Part shown: piece by piece, positions 22,775 through 35,221 of the stretch
Position numbering within the stretch: position 1 is the first letter of the stretch
Layout of the letters: each line of letters starts with the position of its first letter
Source of the DNA: Laguncularia racemosa
Taxonomy: Eukaryota > Streptophyta > Magnoliopsida > Myrtales > Combretaceae
Assembly: GCA_037954665.1 (NCBI GenBank)
Contig: JBBMOL010000023.1
Location: forward strand, 5,146,001-5,210,000
Length of the DNA: 64,000 nucleotides
Direction of reading: 5' to 3'
The notes under the pieces: generated by a model
Seen by the model: the letters and a program-made list of their open reading frames with translations, nothing else
Told to the model about the DNA's origin: nothing
The model's database searches: none
Made by a program: the position numbers and the translations under genes

Positions 22775-24222
22775 GGTAGCGTTTGGTTGGCATTGAAATT
22801 CGGCACTGGACTGGACAAAATTTTTTGTCCCTCGTTTGGTTGCCACACATGAAAGAAGTACTGGACTAAAGACCAATTACGTACTGGATAAAATCAGAAA
22901 TTTTAGTACCACATGTAATTCGGTACTAAAAATTAGGTACTGGACTAAATGTAATTTTTCTGAAATTCCGGATTTGCCCTTCATACTTACCTTGAAAGAA
23001 AATAAAAATAGTAAGTATAATAATAAATGATAAAAATGTAAAAATTCATAAAAAAATAATAAAAATATTAGAAAAATAAAAATAAAGATTTAGATTTTGA
23101 AATAGGATAGATAAAAATCTAGGAGAAAATTTTTCAATAAAAATTTAATAAAATTATAAAAATTTAATAAAAATTATGAAAATTAATAAAAGTTAATAAA
23201 AATTATAAAAATCATAATAAATTAAGTAAAAAAGCAATAAAAATTTATAAAAGTATAAATGAGTTGAAAAATAAAAAAATGAATTTTTATCACTTAGAAA
23301 AATCATTTTCTTAAATAAATCCAAAATTGGTGTTTTTCCTTAAAATTATCATTTTAAAAAAAATCAAATTATCAAGCCTAGGTTTAGATTTTTTAGAAAA
23401 ATCCTAAAATGGTAAAAACATAAATTAAAAGAAATTTCATAATTAAAATTCACAAACACACTAAAGTTTTTCAAGAAAAGCGAACTACAGTTTATTTGAT
23501 CCTGAATAGCAGGTATGTAGGCACCCATTTGGGACAACCCCAAAAAAGGAATAAAAAATATTTTCCTAGCATAATTCACTTAAAAACACAATAAAAGACG
23601 ACAAAAATAAAATAAAAGATATTTTGAGATAAAGTAAATTTTAGGAGATTAGGTGGTAACCTTAGGGTTTTAATAGGTTAGCCTCTAAACTTAGAAACTC
23701 CGGTTTTCCCCTTTCCTCTTTTCACAAAAAAACGAGAAGAGGAAATCACGACGACTAATGGTCCAAATTAGGACTAATCCGCTCCATTAGTCTTAATTCA
23801 ATCTTTCCCAACAACAGTTAGGTGTCGACTCCAAAAATAAAACGAAATTCTTTTTCCTATAATATTTAATATAATATATTAAACCTTCAAGTCATTTTTT
23901 TTATAATAATATCAAATATATATAAATAACTATGATATAAATAAAAGGAAAAAAATGTCAATTTTACTCTGTCCAGTTCAGTACTTTGTAATTTCAAACA
24001 CTACATAACACAAAAGCCTTCTCTAGTAATTAAAAAGGGCAAAACTGTCAAATTTACTATGTCCAGTCCAGTACTTTGCAATCCAAACACTAGACAGTAC
24101 AAAAATCCTTGTCCAGTACTAAACAAACCAAACGTGGTACAAAAATATTTTTTGTCCAGTCCTTCTTTTTTAGTACTGTCCAGTACTCTTGTTCTGTCCA
24201 GTATCAGTAACCAAACGGTACC
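22775..24222. mobile_element. PIF/Harbinger-like non-autonomous TIR element
   Basis: The ends are inverted repeats, GGTAGCGTTTGGTTGG on the left and GGTACCGTTTGGTTAC as reverse complement of the right, each flanked by TAA (22772-22774 and 24223-24225). This 3-bp TAA/TTA duplication and the GTTTGG end are typical of Tourist/PIF-Harbinger MITEs. Subterminal repeats of ACTGGAC and GTCCAGTAC occur many times on both sides. No transposase is encoded. The centre, about 23010-23851, is a piece of a Gypsy LTR. Two related copies of a segment with GTCCAGT(T/C)CAGTACTTTG occur at about 23957-24010 and 24040-24095. Confidence 0.75.
23010..23851 (+). repeat. Truncated, reversed Gypsy LTR fragment inside the TIR element
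   Basis: This stretch is the reverse complement of about 890-1760 of the left Gypsy LTR. Landmarks include the block CAGGTATGTAGGCACCCATT (reverse of AATGGGTGCCTACGTACCTG), AACGAGAAGAGGAAATCACG, and TCCGCTCCATTAGTCTTAAT. Both LTR ends are missing, so it is not a solo LTR. Divergence from the 0.8-15 kb element is clearly greater than between that element's own LTRs. In element sense it points to the + strand. Confidence 0.85.
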
Positions 24223-24225
24223 TAA

Positions 24226-27200
24226 GACAATATATTATGGTCTTATTTTATTTGCCATCCATGAAACACATTTTTGAAATCTGTCCCCTTTATATATATT
24301 TATATATATATTAAGAACTCCATTAAATTATATAAGCTATTAAGTTGATTATACATGGTGCTATATTTCAGAGAAAGTATTAAATATCAAACTCTTATTA
24401 ACAATTATCTGGTTTATTTTATGTCATTAATTCATCTAGTAAAACTACGTACAGATGGCCTTTCAAGTATTACAACTCGTAATGTGTTTTTTTTTTTTTA
24501 TCTAAAACATTTTTATAATTTGTTTATTTAATGTCTTAGAGTTATTACATACTACCATAATAATCTCAAATGGGTATAGTTATTAGTGGCTTTTAGTATC
24601 ATAGTTAATAAATGAGTGTTCAAGATTAGCCATGATAATAATAATAATAACAATAATGAAAAAGAGGGAAAATGTATGACATCACGTTTAAAGATAGGAC
24701 ATTGTTTTCCTTATTTCCAATTACCTACCTTCCCTGTCGCTAACCACCACCATGCTAATCAACCATGGTAAAGTAATATCTATCCTTTCACTATCATTTG
24801 ATATTAAAATCCACTTATACTTAGACTTTTTTAAAATTATTACGATAATATTTATCAATTGTGAAACTTTAATTATAATAAATATCAACAAGGTAGCAAA
24901 AACGTTTTCCTACAAAACAAACATCCCCTTAAAGTAGGGATTTATCAAGCTAGATTGAGAAAGTTGACACATTGAAATGCACTATTACTTTTTTTTTTCC
25001 TTTTCTTTTCTTTTTTTTTTATCAGATGTATAATAATCAATAATACACCTAAGAATATCAGAGACCCTTAAAACTGTCCAAGGAATGACGAATTTCAGGT
25101 GATAAATCCTTTTATTCTCTATAACAGTGTTAAATTCCTTGCCAAAAGAGGAAAAAAAAGACGAAAAAATGGACCCAAGTATATCCTTCCAGATCGGCAG
25201 ACAATTATCAATACACTAACATATTCAAACCTTGGTGGAAAAATGGTTTGGGTTTGTATAATATATCTTTGAATACGTCGACCAATCATATATAATTCTT
25301 TAGTACTTCGTCAAATACATCTCAAATAATCAATAATGTCATGCTTAGGTTGTTGTGCCTTAACTAAAGTAAAATTGAAACATCATATGATTGGCTTAAT
25401 TCTAATAATTAATGACGAACAAGTGACAAATCATCTCATCATCACAGATATCTTATTTTAGCGTTATCGCCCACGTAAACAAAAGTAATAAAAACCTATG
25501 GACACCAAAGAGAGAGATTAATCAACCACCACCCCCCCTCTAACATGTCACAATACAATTTGTGCAATCATTCTCACCACCAGCTGATGACATATACACA
25601 TATAGATGTCAAGACAAAAGGCTTGATTATTCAAAACTATTCCAAAAAAAAAGTTGTGTCCACAAAAAAATTATTAGGGTTAGAAACCCTAATCAAGCAT
25701 CACTTTATTGCAATCTTCCAAAAAAGTTCACTAAAAATTTTGACGTTGATGTCACCTAATAATAATGATCCACACATTTGTTAAGGCCATTAAGGAGTCG
25801 ACTTTACTAGAGATAAAGTGTCAAAAGAGATATTCTGACTTGTTCTATTTGGTGGTTGATTGTGTGTTAAGTGTGTAGTCACTTTAGCTTTTAGTAATAA
25901 TAAAAGATTTTCAACACTTTTTTATGATGTCTGTCCCTCACATTAGACATTGTGTAAATAAAATTTTTCGACCTTATCTAATATTTATGTAGATTGGATT
26001 TTTAGAGATTTCAACCATAATAATGATAATAATAATATAGATTTATAGTAGATAATCAAGATGCCAATCCTAAATAGTAATACATTTTGCATTTGTTATG
26101 GGTGTCCATCGAGCTACACATAGTAAAAGTATTTCCCATAAAAGACACCAAACCGCCCATTTATGCAACATGTCGGGGAGACGTGATTTGTGGATGATGG
26201 ATTATGACTCCTACTCCTAGCCTATATTGACAAATGATTTTGTTTTTTTATGCTACTAAAATGGACGTGTGACATTCTTCTTTAATTTATAATTAATTGC
26301 CCTAAAGCTCAATATCCATATCTTTTGTCTTCTTGTTACCACTTGAGCCATGTACAGTCGATTCTCAGCTTATTTTTTTATTTAATTATCCGGATCGGAT
26401 GCATTATTTGAAGATTACAGGCACAGAATAGACGCAGATATTTTGAATTTTGAAATCCTTAAGTTATTTTCTTTATTATTATTATTTCTGGTAAAAAATG
26501 AGCTTGTCATCGGTCAGAGCAAAATAAAATCTATCTTGGATTTGCAAGCCACAAAGTCTTATTTTAATTATGAACACGAATGAGATGTTCTAGACATATG
26601 TATTACTTTTCTTCATAAGCTTAAGCAGTCCAATTATCGTTCATCAACGAGTATTTTGCCACATTTATTATTATTCATGAAATACCGTAAAAATTTTCAC
26701 CCAAAAAAATATGCCTTAGAAATGGGAACATACAGTAAAAATCCATGTATGCTAGCAAAATGGATGTCTAACAATAAAATAAGAAATGAAATATTTACAA
26801 TTTTACGAATATTAAGTACTTTTGATTTTAGGTAATTTAATATCCCAATTTTCATCTTTTGCAATTTAATGCTTATACTTTTAATTTAGGTTCAATTAAG
26901 TGTTTTCACTAATTCACTAGTTAATAGGGATGCAATTGAGTAAAGTTGTCATAGGATATTCCATCCACTTAACCCAGTAAAAACCCTATAAGATTTTGGG
27001 ATGTGATTCAAAGCCTCATATGATCTAGGGTCAGGTTTTAAGATTTCAAAAAAACTTAATGAGAAACCTAACATAATAATAAAAAAAATATTAATGATAA
27101 TATTTGTTTTTAACCTACGTAATATGCACACTCTATACTAGTTTTATATTATACAATATATTTAATTTTCAATTTTTATTTATGTATAAGTTAGTATGTA

Positions 27201-30200
27201 TAACTTTAATTTTATCTAAGTACTTTTATTATACTTTCTTTTTATCCTATATACACTCTATAAAAACTCAATATGTCTCTATAGAGTTCATTACCTTATA
27301 AAGTCAGATTTTAATAATAAAAATTAAAATCTTATAGAATTTTTATGAGATTTTAAAAGACGTTAAATTCTATTAAGGCGACTTAAAGTTTTATAAAATC
27401 AATTCCAAGCTTACCTTGGTTATATCTCTTCTTTTGGATAGATGTGAATTCATTTTAGTGTGGTGTTTACCTAATCTTTTTCTCTCTCTCTCTCTAGATG
27501 TATATTGATTAAAGCTGACTCAATTGTCAAAATTACCAAAATGCCACCATAGTGACTATTGATTTTCCTTCTCATCTACATACTACAGCGAACAACATTA
27601 AAACCCACCTCCCATTTTACCCACTCACGTTAAACCCGACGACCACCTTCTGATCTTCACCATCTAATCCCTTTTATTTCTCATGAATTCTTGCATTAAA
27701 CCCTACAACCGCCTTTATTTCTTTTACTTCATCTGACAAAATGCTTATGCAAGTGGAAAATTCAACGTCTCTTGATATTTACAATGCATTCTTTTGAAAA
27801 TTCACACGTCTATTCCTTTACAACGATCGAACGAACAAAAATTCACACAAAGGATACAAGAGTACACGCAAATTATCGGATAAGAGACTCCATAGGCATA
27901 CTTTAGATTGTGTTATGCTATTTTCTTTTTGTAAGCATCGACCTACATGGCCCTATATCCATGTACATTTTTTTACTTTAGTAGAATACTGTGAATCACA
28001 TTGCCCAACACATCACGTATAAACATGACAAAAAGGCCGATTTATGTTTATAACCGGGGGTAGGTAAGTAAAGGACCCACCTATTGATACATATGTATAT
28101 GGCAAATGCGACATTATATGAATAGACATAGGTGAGTTTTGTTACAATTCTCAAAGTAAAGTTGCTTTCAGAACTCAGATGCGATAACATTGAGGTAGTT
28201 ATTAATGATGAGAGAGGTGTCTTGGAATGCTGAATTTGTTGGGGGAGTAATGGAAATATAGAACTCTATATATGCAACATTGATCAAGTCAATGGCTCTT
28301 CAGGAGTTGGGGATCAATCGGATAGGGAAAGAAATTCGGTTTTTGAGGATGGAATATCTAACGGGAGGGTGGCGATGAGAGGGTTTTTAAAAAAAAAATA
28401 AACATCTATTATGACTAATATACGATTACTATCAAGTGAAACACGTGGTGTATTAGTATTAATGAATCTTTTTTCGGTGATGAGAGGGTTGCTGAATAAG
28501 AGAAAGAGTAGAGTAGAGAGAATAGATTTGAGCCAAATTATCATGTTACAATTAAATTTGTCTATTTGCTTTATTGATGATTAGATTAAAGTAACGACCA
28601 CAAACTCCAATCGGCGTCGCTTTCGTGGGTAGGCCTTCCAAGACTTATGGACCAACCGGCGGGCTCAGATGATGAGCCAGTGTAATCATGGGCCCAAACT
28701 CCACAAAAATTTTCCGGCCACTTTAGTGCGATCTAATTCATTCAATAGTACCATCCTTAGATGAGCTCAGTGTATCGGACCCAAGCAGATATCGGAAGAG
28801 ATCGGAGACAGAAAAATCATGAGACATTAGTCATTATTATATTATTTAATTTGACAATGATTTGTTAATTTTCTTAATGTAACGAGTGAAGGAGAAAGAC
28901 AATAGGAATAAATATAATAAAGGAGAGAAACTGGAGGAAACTTAATAATTTAGTGAATCATAAAGAAAAATTTAAGATGGTGATTCTCAAGTACTCGATC
29001 TTTCTTGATTACTGGAAATGAGAATGACAAGATGTACAAAGTACTGAAGTGTAGGTTTTTTCAATCGATGTATAAATTCTGAAAACCTGGTTTTACAAGG
29101 TGTAGATCTCATACGTCTCTCTTCGTGCTCAACTCAGCTTATTAAAAAGTTCAGAAATAGGAAGACAAATAAATTTTATTTGAAAGAATAAGTAGTGGAA
29201 ATATTTTGAAGAGATTGAATAGTTCCGTAAATTCCTGAGACACTCCTTATAAAGTAGCGATAGAACCTATGCTTTTACCATGAAATGGCGACATAACATT
29301 TAAAGTTTACGTTGTGATTTGCTCTTAATAATAATGGACTAAAGAGCTTGAATCCTATCTAGGAAAGATAGCATTTAATTTGTAGAGATTTAAATTCATA
29401 TGGATCAACAAATCCGTAGTGGCGATACGTATATATAATCTTTTTGCTAGTTCCTGACTAAAACAAAGGACCTATTCCTTCAAAAAATATAAAAATGTAA
29501 CATATATTCAGCTAAACATCTATTTACATCACTGAATTATTTTATTTTTATAACTTGATGTCTATATCGTCTCAGTAGGCGGCCGCTGGAAGCATGAAGC
29601 TAAAAGAATTGAAAAGGTAAATCATGAGGGGTAAGAAAGAACTTGATTAGTGCACACATGAGGGGCTCTCTACCTTAGAGCCTTTAAGGTCCATTTTTAT
29701 AGAGCCCAAGGCCTTGCCTTCGGTCCATCTTCCAAACCTGGAAGACATTAATGGCAGGTAGGTGGCCTCTTTTCCACAACCCTCTCAAAATCATCATCCA
29801 CAGCAAAGGAGCATTTGTGAATTGTGTGCAACTTGCAAGGGGGTTCTTTTCTCTTCGTGCAATGGGAATGAGCTGGCCTACTTTAACCTATTTATTGGAT
29901 TAAGGACTAATGGGGTCTATTTGTGACCCAAGGGTCTATCTATGGTCAAACGTGCTTTAAATCATTGAAAAATCAAGTATTAATAGGTTAAGTGGGCTAA
30001 TTTGGCCTATATTAACTTATTTTGACTCACGGGATAAATAAGTTAGGCGATAAAACTTGCTTATTGACCGGGTTAAAAAAAGAAAATCATCATGTTCAAT
30101 ATCTCAATAGGTTACCCAAGTTAGAGCGTTGGCCCTAACATGTTTGATCAACTCCATAAATTACATAGGAATCTATTGGAGTACGGTGTGTTCTTTGTGT

Positions 30201-32047
30201 AATGTTGGTTAGGAATTGGGTACTTGAGTTTGCAAACAAAAGAGCAAAAGCAAACTAAATCATATCGAATTTCTAGTACTTTTTATTTGATTTCGGTTTA
30301 AAGTTTACCCCTTTTCATGTGTTGAATAATAGGGGCTAAAATGAACAAGAGTCGATGGGGGATCTAGAGAGTAATAATAATAATGTTAACAAACTATAAG
30401 AGGAATCATAATGACATGTAAGATATGATTAGATATCAGAAAACACCAAAATCAATTAGAAAGTATAGTATAGACAATAATAATACCAAGAATGTTAAGA
30501 AATCACAATAACAATAAACTTGAATATATATATATATATTGTTACAGCATCATTCCATAAAGGTTTCTTAAAGTTTTTTTTTATCAATAATAATGGGCTT
30601 AGGTTGCCTATGTGTTAATATTATTTAATAATTCACATAGGGCATCTTAGAATTTGTAGATTATGAAGACATTGTGACCATAATCTATTAATTGTACCTG
30701 AAATGTATGTGTAATTTTCAATAATCAAATAGGATATTATAAGATACAAAATATGATAGAATTACTTGCTCACCTATGTGTGTAGTCACTCCTAAAGTAA
30801 GTGACATCCTTCCAATAAGAAATTTACATGGGATGAAGTACATAAAAGCACTTCTATTTATGCCAAAATTAAATCCTGTCCCTTATATTTAATTTGAATA
30901 ACGACGGCTACAACTCCAAGCCGACATGATGACATGGGAAATAACTAATTCCAAGCTTATAAAATTTTACCTTAAAAGCTTTTGTAAGTGTCAAGGATTA
31001 AAATTCCAAGTGTGGTCGTAGTTCAAGTGTCACGTCATCACGCCATCGCTTTTCAATGTTGCGTGGAACAAAAAATTGATTGGGTACAGTGAACTTACCC
31101 TAAAATATAAATCTTTTCCTATTTTTAATAGAATCATTTCAACCTTTTACCATATAATTACATATATTAAATTCTCTTGCCAAACCCCACCATCAATACA
31201 TCAAACAAAAATAAAACTAAAGATTAAACTGACTCCAGAACCATAAAAATTCCATCCTAAAACAAAATCCCTCTCATTAGGAAAAAAGATATTATAAGAT
31301 AGATAGCCATCTACCCTAAAACAACTACAAAGAACCCCACCATCAATTCACAACCATAGCGAAAAGAACCTCAAAGATCAGCGTCATGAGCTCCTCGTCA
31401 ATCACAATCCCCTTGTCATCCACATTAAAACAACCACCACCAACCCACAACGTAGCACTTGATCCAGTACTAGTGTAGACTAGAACTCGATAATCGTGCC
31501 AAAATACCATCACCGCCTACATGACTAAATGCATGACCAACCAACCATATACAAGTCTCCAACTAAAATATTCACCAGGATCGTTGATGCGGGTATCCAA
31601 GGTAAACACGAAATTAAGGGCAAGGGCCTTCTTTGGATTGCGATTTTATGTCCGATGATCTAGTTTTTATGTAATATTGCGGTACGCGAATCTCATTCTT
31701 GGCGTGATTGCGCCTCGCAGCGCTTGAAATGATACCAAAACCAGAAATATATGGCGAAACAATCAAGACTGAAAAACAGTTTTTTAAGGAATACGGGATT
31801 ATAATTACCATCATAAAATTCCTCTATGCTCAAAAGAATATACAATTATGTGGTTTAGAGAAAAAATTTCCGCCTGCACGAGTCGCTCCCAATGCCGACC
31901 CTACCGTTTGCATAATTTATACAACTCTAATAATGATCTGATATGTGATACTAAATATGAGAGTAAAAAACCTGTGGTGCATGTACATGGATTTTACTTG
32001 AAGATGTGTGTAAGTAATTTTGATTTAGAGTATCACCTTCGATTTGC
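24226..32047. other. Long AT-rich intergenic spacer
   Basis: No exon with recognisable protein similarity was found in six frames. There are scattered simple repeats (CT run near 27481, TA run near 30522) and two short GC-richer patches near 28590-28760 and 29570-29900 with no identifiable content. The last few hundred bases before 32048 are probably the 3' UTR of the TBL gene on the minus strand. Old decayed transposons are likely but their ends could not be placed. Confidence 0.5.
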
Positions 32048-35000
32048 CTACTGCTTCTGCTTCTTGTTCAATTTCAACAGAAGCTCAGCATACAAAAGCT
32101 CATTCCAGGCATCGGGGACACCAGGAAGGCACCAGTGGCTGCAGTCCTGGAACCTCAATGGTGATCTTCTTTCCTCCTCTGATAAGTGCTGCTTCCGATA
32201 GATTGATGGATGAGCATCCTTGCGATAATCTGTCATCCTGGTAACATTCATGTATGTAACAGGGTTTTTGATCCCCTTAAATACCTTCTCCAACACATTC
32301 ATCTTAGGAGGGTATTCTGTGAGATACTTGTCGTTCTTTATTGGTTCTGTCTCATTGTCACACTGTCCACCAGAGTTCCACTGTCCACCACTGCAGGAGC
32401 AAAAAGAAAACAGAAACAGAGAGATCAATCTCGAGTGGTACATACAAAGCACAAGGATGCCGATTCATGGGAAAGAAGAAATGGTATGAAATCATGAAAT
32501 AGGTGCAGCATATGAAATAACCTTACCTAAAATGAGAGGCAGAATATCCTCTGAAGAAAACCAAGGACTTCATAGGGTTTACATTGGCATCAACCCATCT
32601 GCCCCATGTTGTGAGCGCTCTCCGAAATGCCTCAAGAACATTTAGGTCACTATACACATGGCTCCCTTCTTGATAATAGTCCTTCCTGCATTTTCAACCA
32701 TTTCAATAACAGGCAACTAGAACAAAAAGGTATTACTGCAGATGCAATTCAAAGAGAGCAACCATACCCTAGGGATGTCTTTTCATGTGTCCACCAATGT
32801 CCTGTGTTGAAGACAATGAAATCTGCATCCTTATAATGGTCAGAAGATTTTCCTACCAAATCCAGTCTAAGTGTCTCCTTCTTTTTACCATTCTTATCTG
32901 GCATTTCCCATTCTCGAACCAAGAAAGGAGATACAAAGAATTCGACTGTGGTCTTGTAATCCTATGAATTCATTCAGCAGAGAAATGAATAAGAACACAT
33001 CTGGAGAAACCACAGATGTTCATCAATTAGTACAACCATATTAAGAGCATACCTTGAAGATGAATGAATAGGATGCCTCTCCACGAAAATAGCTTCTACC
33101 ATTGGCTTCATAGACATTCTTTTTATTCGTTGCTGCTCCCTTGAGTATACAAACAAGGGATTCCCACATATTCCTATTCAACGAGTCGCCAACAAAAACC
33201 AGTCTTTTGCCTCTTAAGATTTCCAACATATGGCTTCCATTCAGCCTGATCAAAACAGCTTATCCTTAGTCGCAGGGAGAAAACATGCAGTTTCCAAAAG
33301 AGCGTAATTTAACAGCAATAGAAACTACCAGCTAGAAAAAAGAACAATCTTGAGTCTCAGCAAACCTTCAACCAATACTGCATGCCAACTCTAGCACGAC
33401 GAAATTTTAACATAAGTATCCACAGTCTATTTCAAAGAATGCTCAGGATGCTGTTCCGAAAAACAGTTGAACAAGGGGTCCAAACAGAGTCCTAAATCTA
33501 TGATTTTGATATAATGTTGGAAATATTAACTACCAATAAGTGTAAAATTCCCCGATTATTCTACCATTCAATGGTAAATTTTGTGTTGCCGGAACTTTCC
33601 TCACCTGAAACGTCAGGTATTCCAAGTCATGTTCAACCGCGAGTATTTTGAATACCGAAAAAACAACTATTTTTAATATTAAATAGTTGACGACCTAATT
33701 TAAAAGTTTGATGATTAGAATTACAATTCAAATGGCATAAATCACCATCGCTTGGGCTACTAAACATATTGAATCTTGAAAATTTTAAAACCCTCAGTTC
33801 TTCATGAAAAACATGACGTGAAAATAACGACAATTTATTCTTGCAAAAAAAAAAACAAAATCACAAAGAATGTAAATTGGTTTTCCCACTATCGAATCCA
33901 TGCCATTTGATAACAGAGTAGTATTGTTTATTCTTTTATAGGAACAGAGGAAGCCCAATTTTCTAGACTCATTCCTGAGGCATGTAAAGTACGTAAATAA
34001 TTTTCACAACTAACAAAAACCTAGAGACTAGCAATTGCATGTCAAGCGAAACAACAAAAGTACTAATAAATGATAAGATAGAAAGTTTCTAAATAACTCA
34101 CACATTACACACCCAAAGAGTGTAAACACATACCTAGGGAGATCACATCCTTTTGGTTTCCACTTCAGTTTCTGATAACTTTCGTCTGGCCTCCCATTCA
34201 AAACACAATTAAACTGCTCATCAATGAATGAACAGGACCCTTCTTTGTAAAGTGGATAAGAATCATCCATAACCCAATTCCCATAATACAAATCACAGTT
34301 CATCAAAGATTCCACCATGTTCTCTTTCCCCTGCTTCTTCACTTCCCCAGACTTAGTCCCATTGTCGCCCAGTTTCCCCGAAAGCGAAGCCGACATCGCG
34401 GACTTACCTGCTGCACTTTTTAGTGCATCCCTACTAGTATTCTTGGCAGGAACAGATGACTTTGGTGGAGAATTTTCAGTTCGGTTTGATGAAATTGGAG
34501 TTTTTGGGGCATCCCTAGTAGTATTCTTGGCAGGAACAGATGACTTTGGTGGAGAATTTTCAGTTTGGTTTGATGAAATTGGAGTTTTCGGGACAAGGGT
34601 TGCGGTCTGATTTTGGTGCAAGGCTGGAATTTCACCACTACTTGATGTAGTGTTACTAGCATCACTTGCATGGTTCAAAGGTTCTTCCTTGACAATGTTC
34701 GTAGAATTTATAAACTGGGTTTGGTTCAAAATTGAAACTTTATCGGAAACCGGTGTGCTTTTATCAAATTTTGATTCCGAGGACTCAGTTTTAGTCTGGT
34801 TTTGCTTAAAAATTGGCTTTTCATCAATACTGGAAGGTGGTATGGACTGGGTTTGGTTAAAGTTTTGAACTTTATCAGGAACTATGCTACTTTCATTAGA
34901 TCTATTACTAAAACCTGAAAAGTCATGAACATGGGAAGGAGAAGGAGGAGGAGAAGTAGTAGTGTTGGGGTTGAAGAAGTGAGAGAAAAGTGAAGAGAAC

Positions 35001-35221
35001 TGAGATCTATAAGAATTACCGAACATATTTGTGTATGAAGGAGCATCAGGGTTGAAAGAAGGCCTGAAGGCTAAAACTAAAGTTAAAACAATAAAAGCAA
35101 ACATGAAACCATAAGCAAAAGTGACACTTCTTTTTTTTTTGAGAATGTGGAAGAAAGCCTTGAGTTCTAGTACCAAAAATCTACCCCCATGAACCGATAA
35201 ATTCTTGCTTGAATCAGCCAT
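32048..35221 (-). CDS. TBL1: TRICHOME BIREFRINGENCE-LIKE protein (TBR/TBL1 type), cell-wall polysaccharide O-acetyltransferase family
   Basis: Five exons on the minus strand join in frame: 35221-34134, 33245-33053, 32961-32768, 32685-32527 and 32390-32048, giving 658 residues. A short cytosolic tail and one membrane anchor (about 33-52, TFAYGFMFAFIVLTLVLAF) mark a type II Golgi protein. A long Ser/Thr/Asn-rich stem (about 55-300) with many N-glycosylation sequons follows. The PMR5 N-terminal domain (CDLYYGNWVMDDSYPLY...GCDLPR) ends near 363. The catalytic domain has GDS at 382-384 (FVGDSLNRNMWES) and DCSH at 627-630, whose Ser, Asp and His form the expected catalytic triad. The family O-acetylates xylan, mannan or pectin; TBR itself is needed for crystalline cellulose and pectin methylesterification in trichomes. 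The stem is longer than in TBR (about 608 residues, from memory) partly because of an internal duplication. TBR and TBL1 are sister paralogues, so the symbol is a best guess. Confidence 0.95.
34441..34608 (-). repeat. 84-bp in-frame tandem duplication in TBL exon 1
   Basis: The segment starting TCTTGGCAGGAACAG at 34441 recurs at 34525 with only a few differences, a period of 84 bp or 28 codons. It produces two copies of the peptide block PKTPISSN(Q/R)TENSPPKSS in the stem region. The near identity suggests a young event. Confidence 0.9.

Noticed and set aside
28590..28760. GC-richer patch as a possible exon or organellar insertion
   Set aside because: No open frame of useful length with recognisable similarity and no plastid or mitochondrial gene sequence that I could identify.
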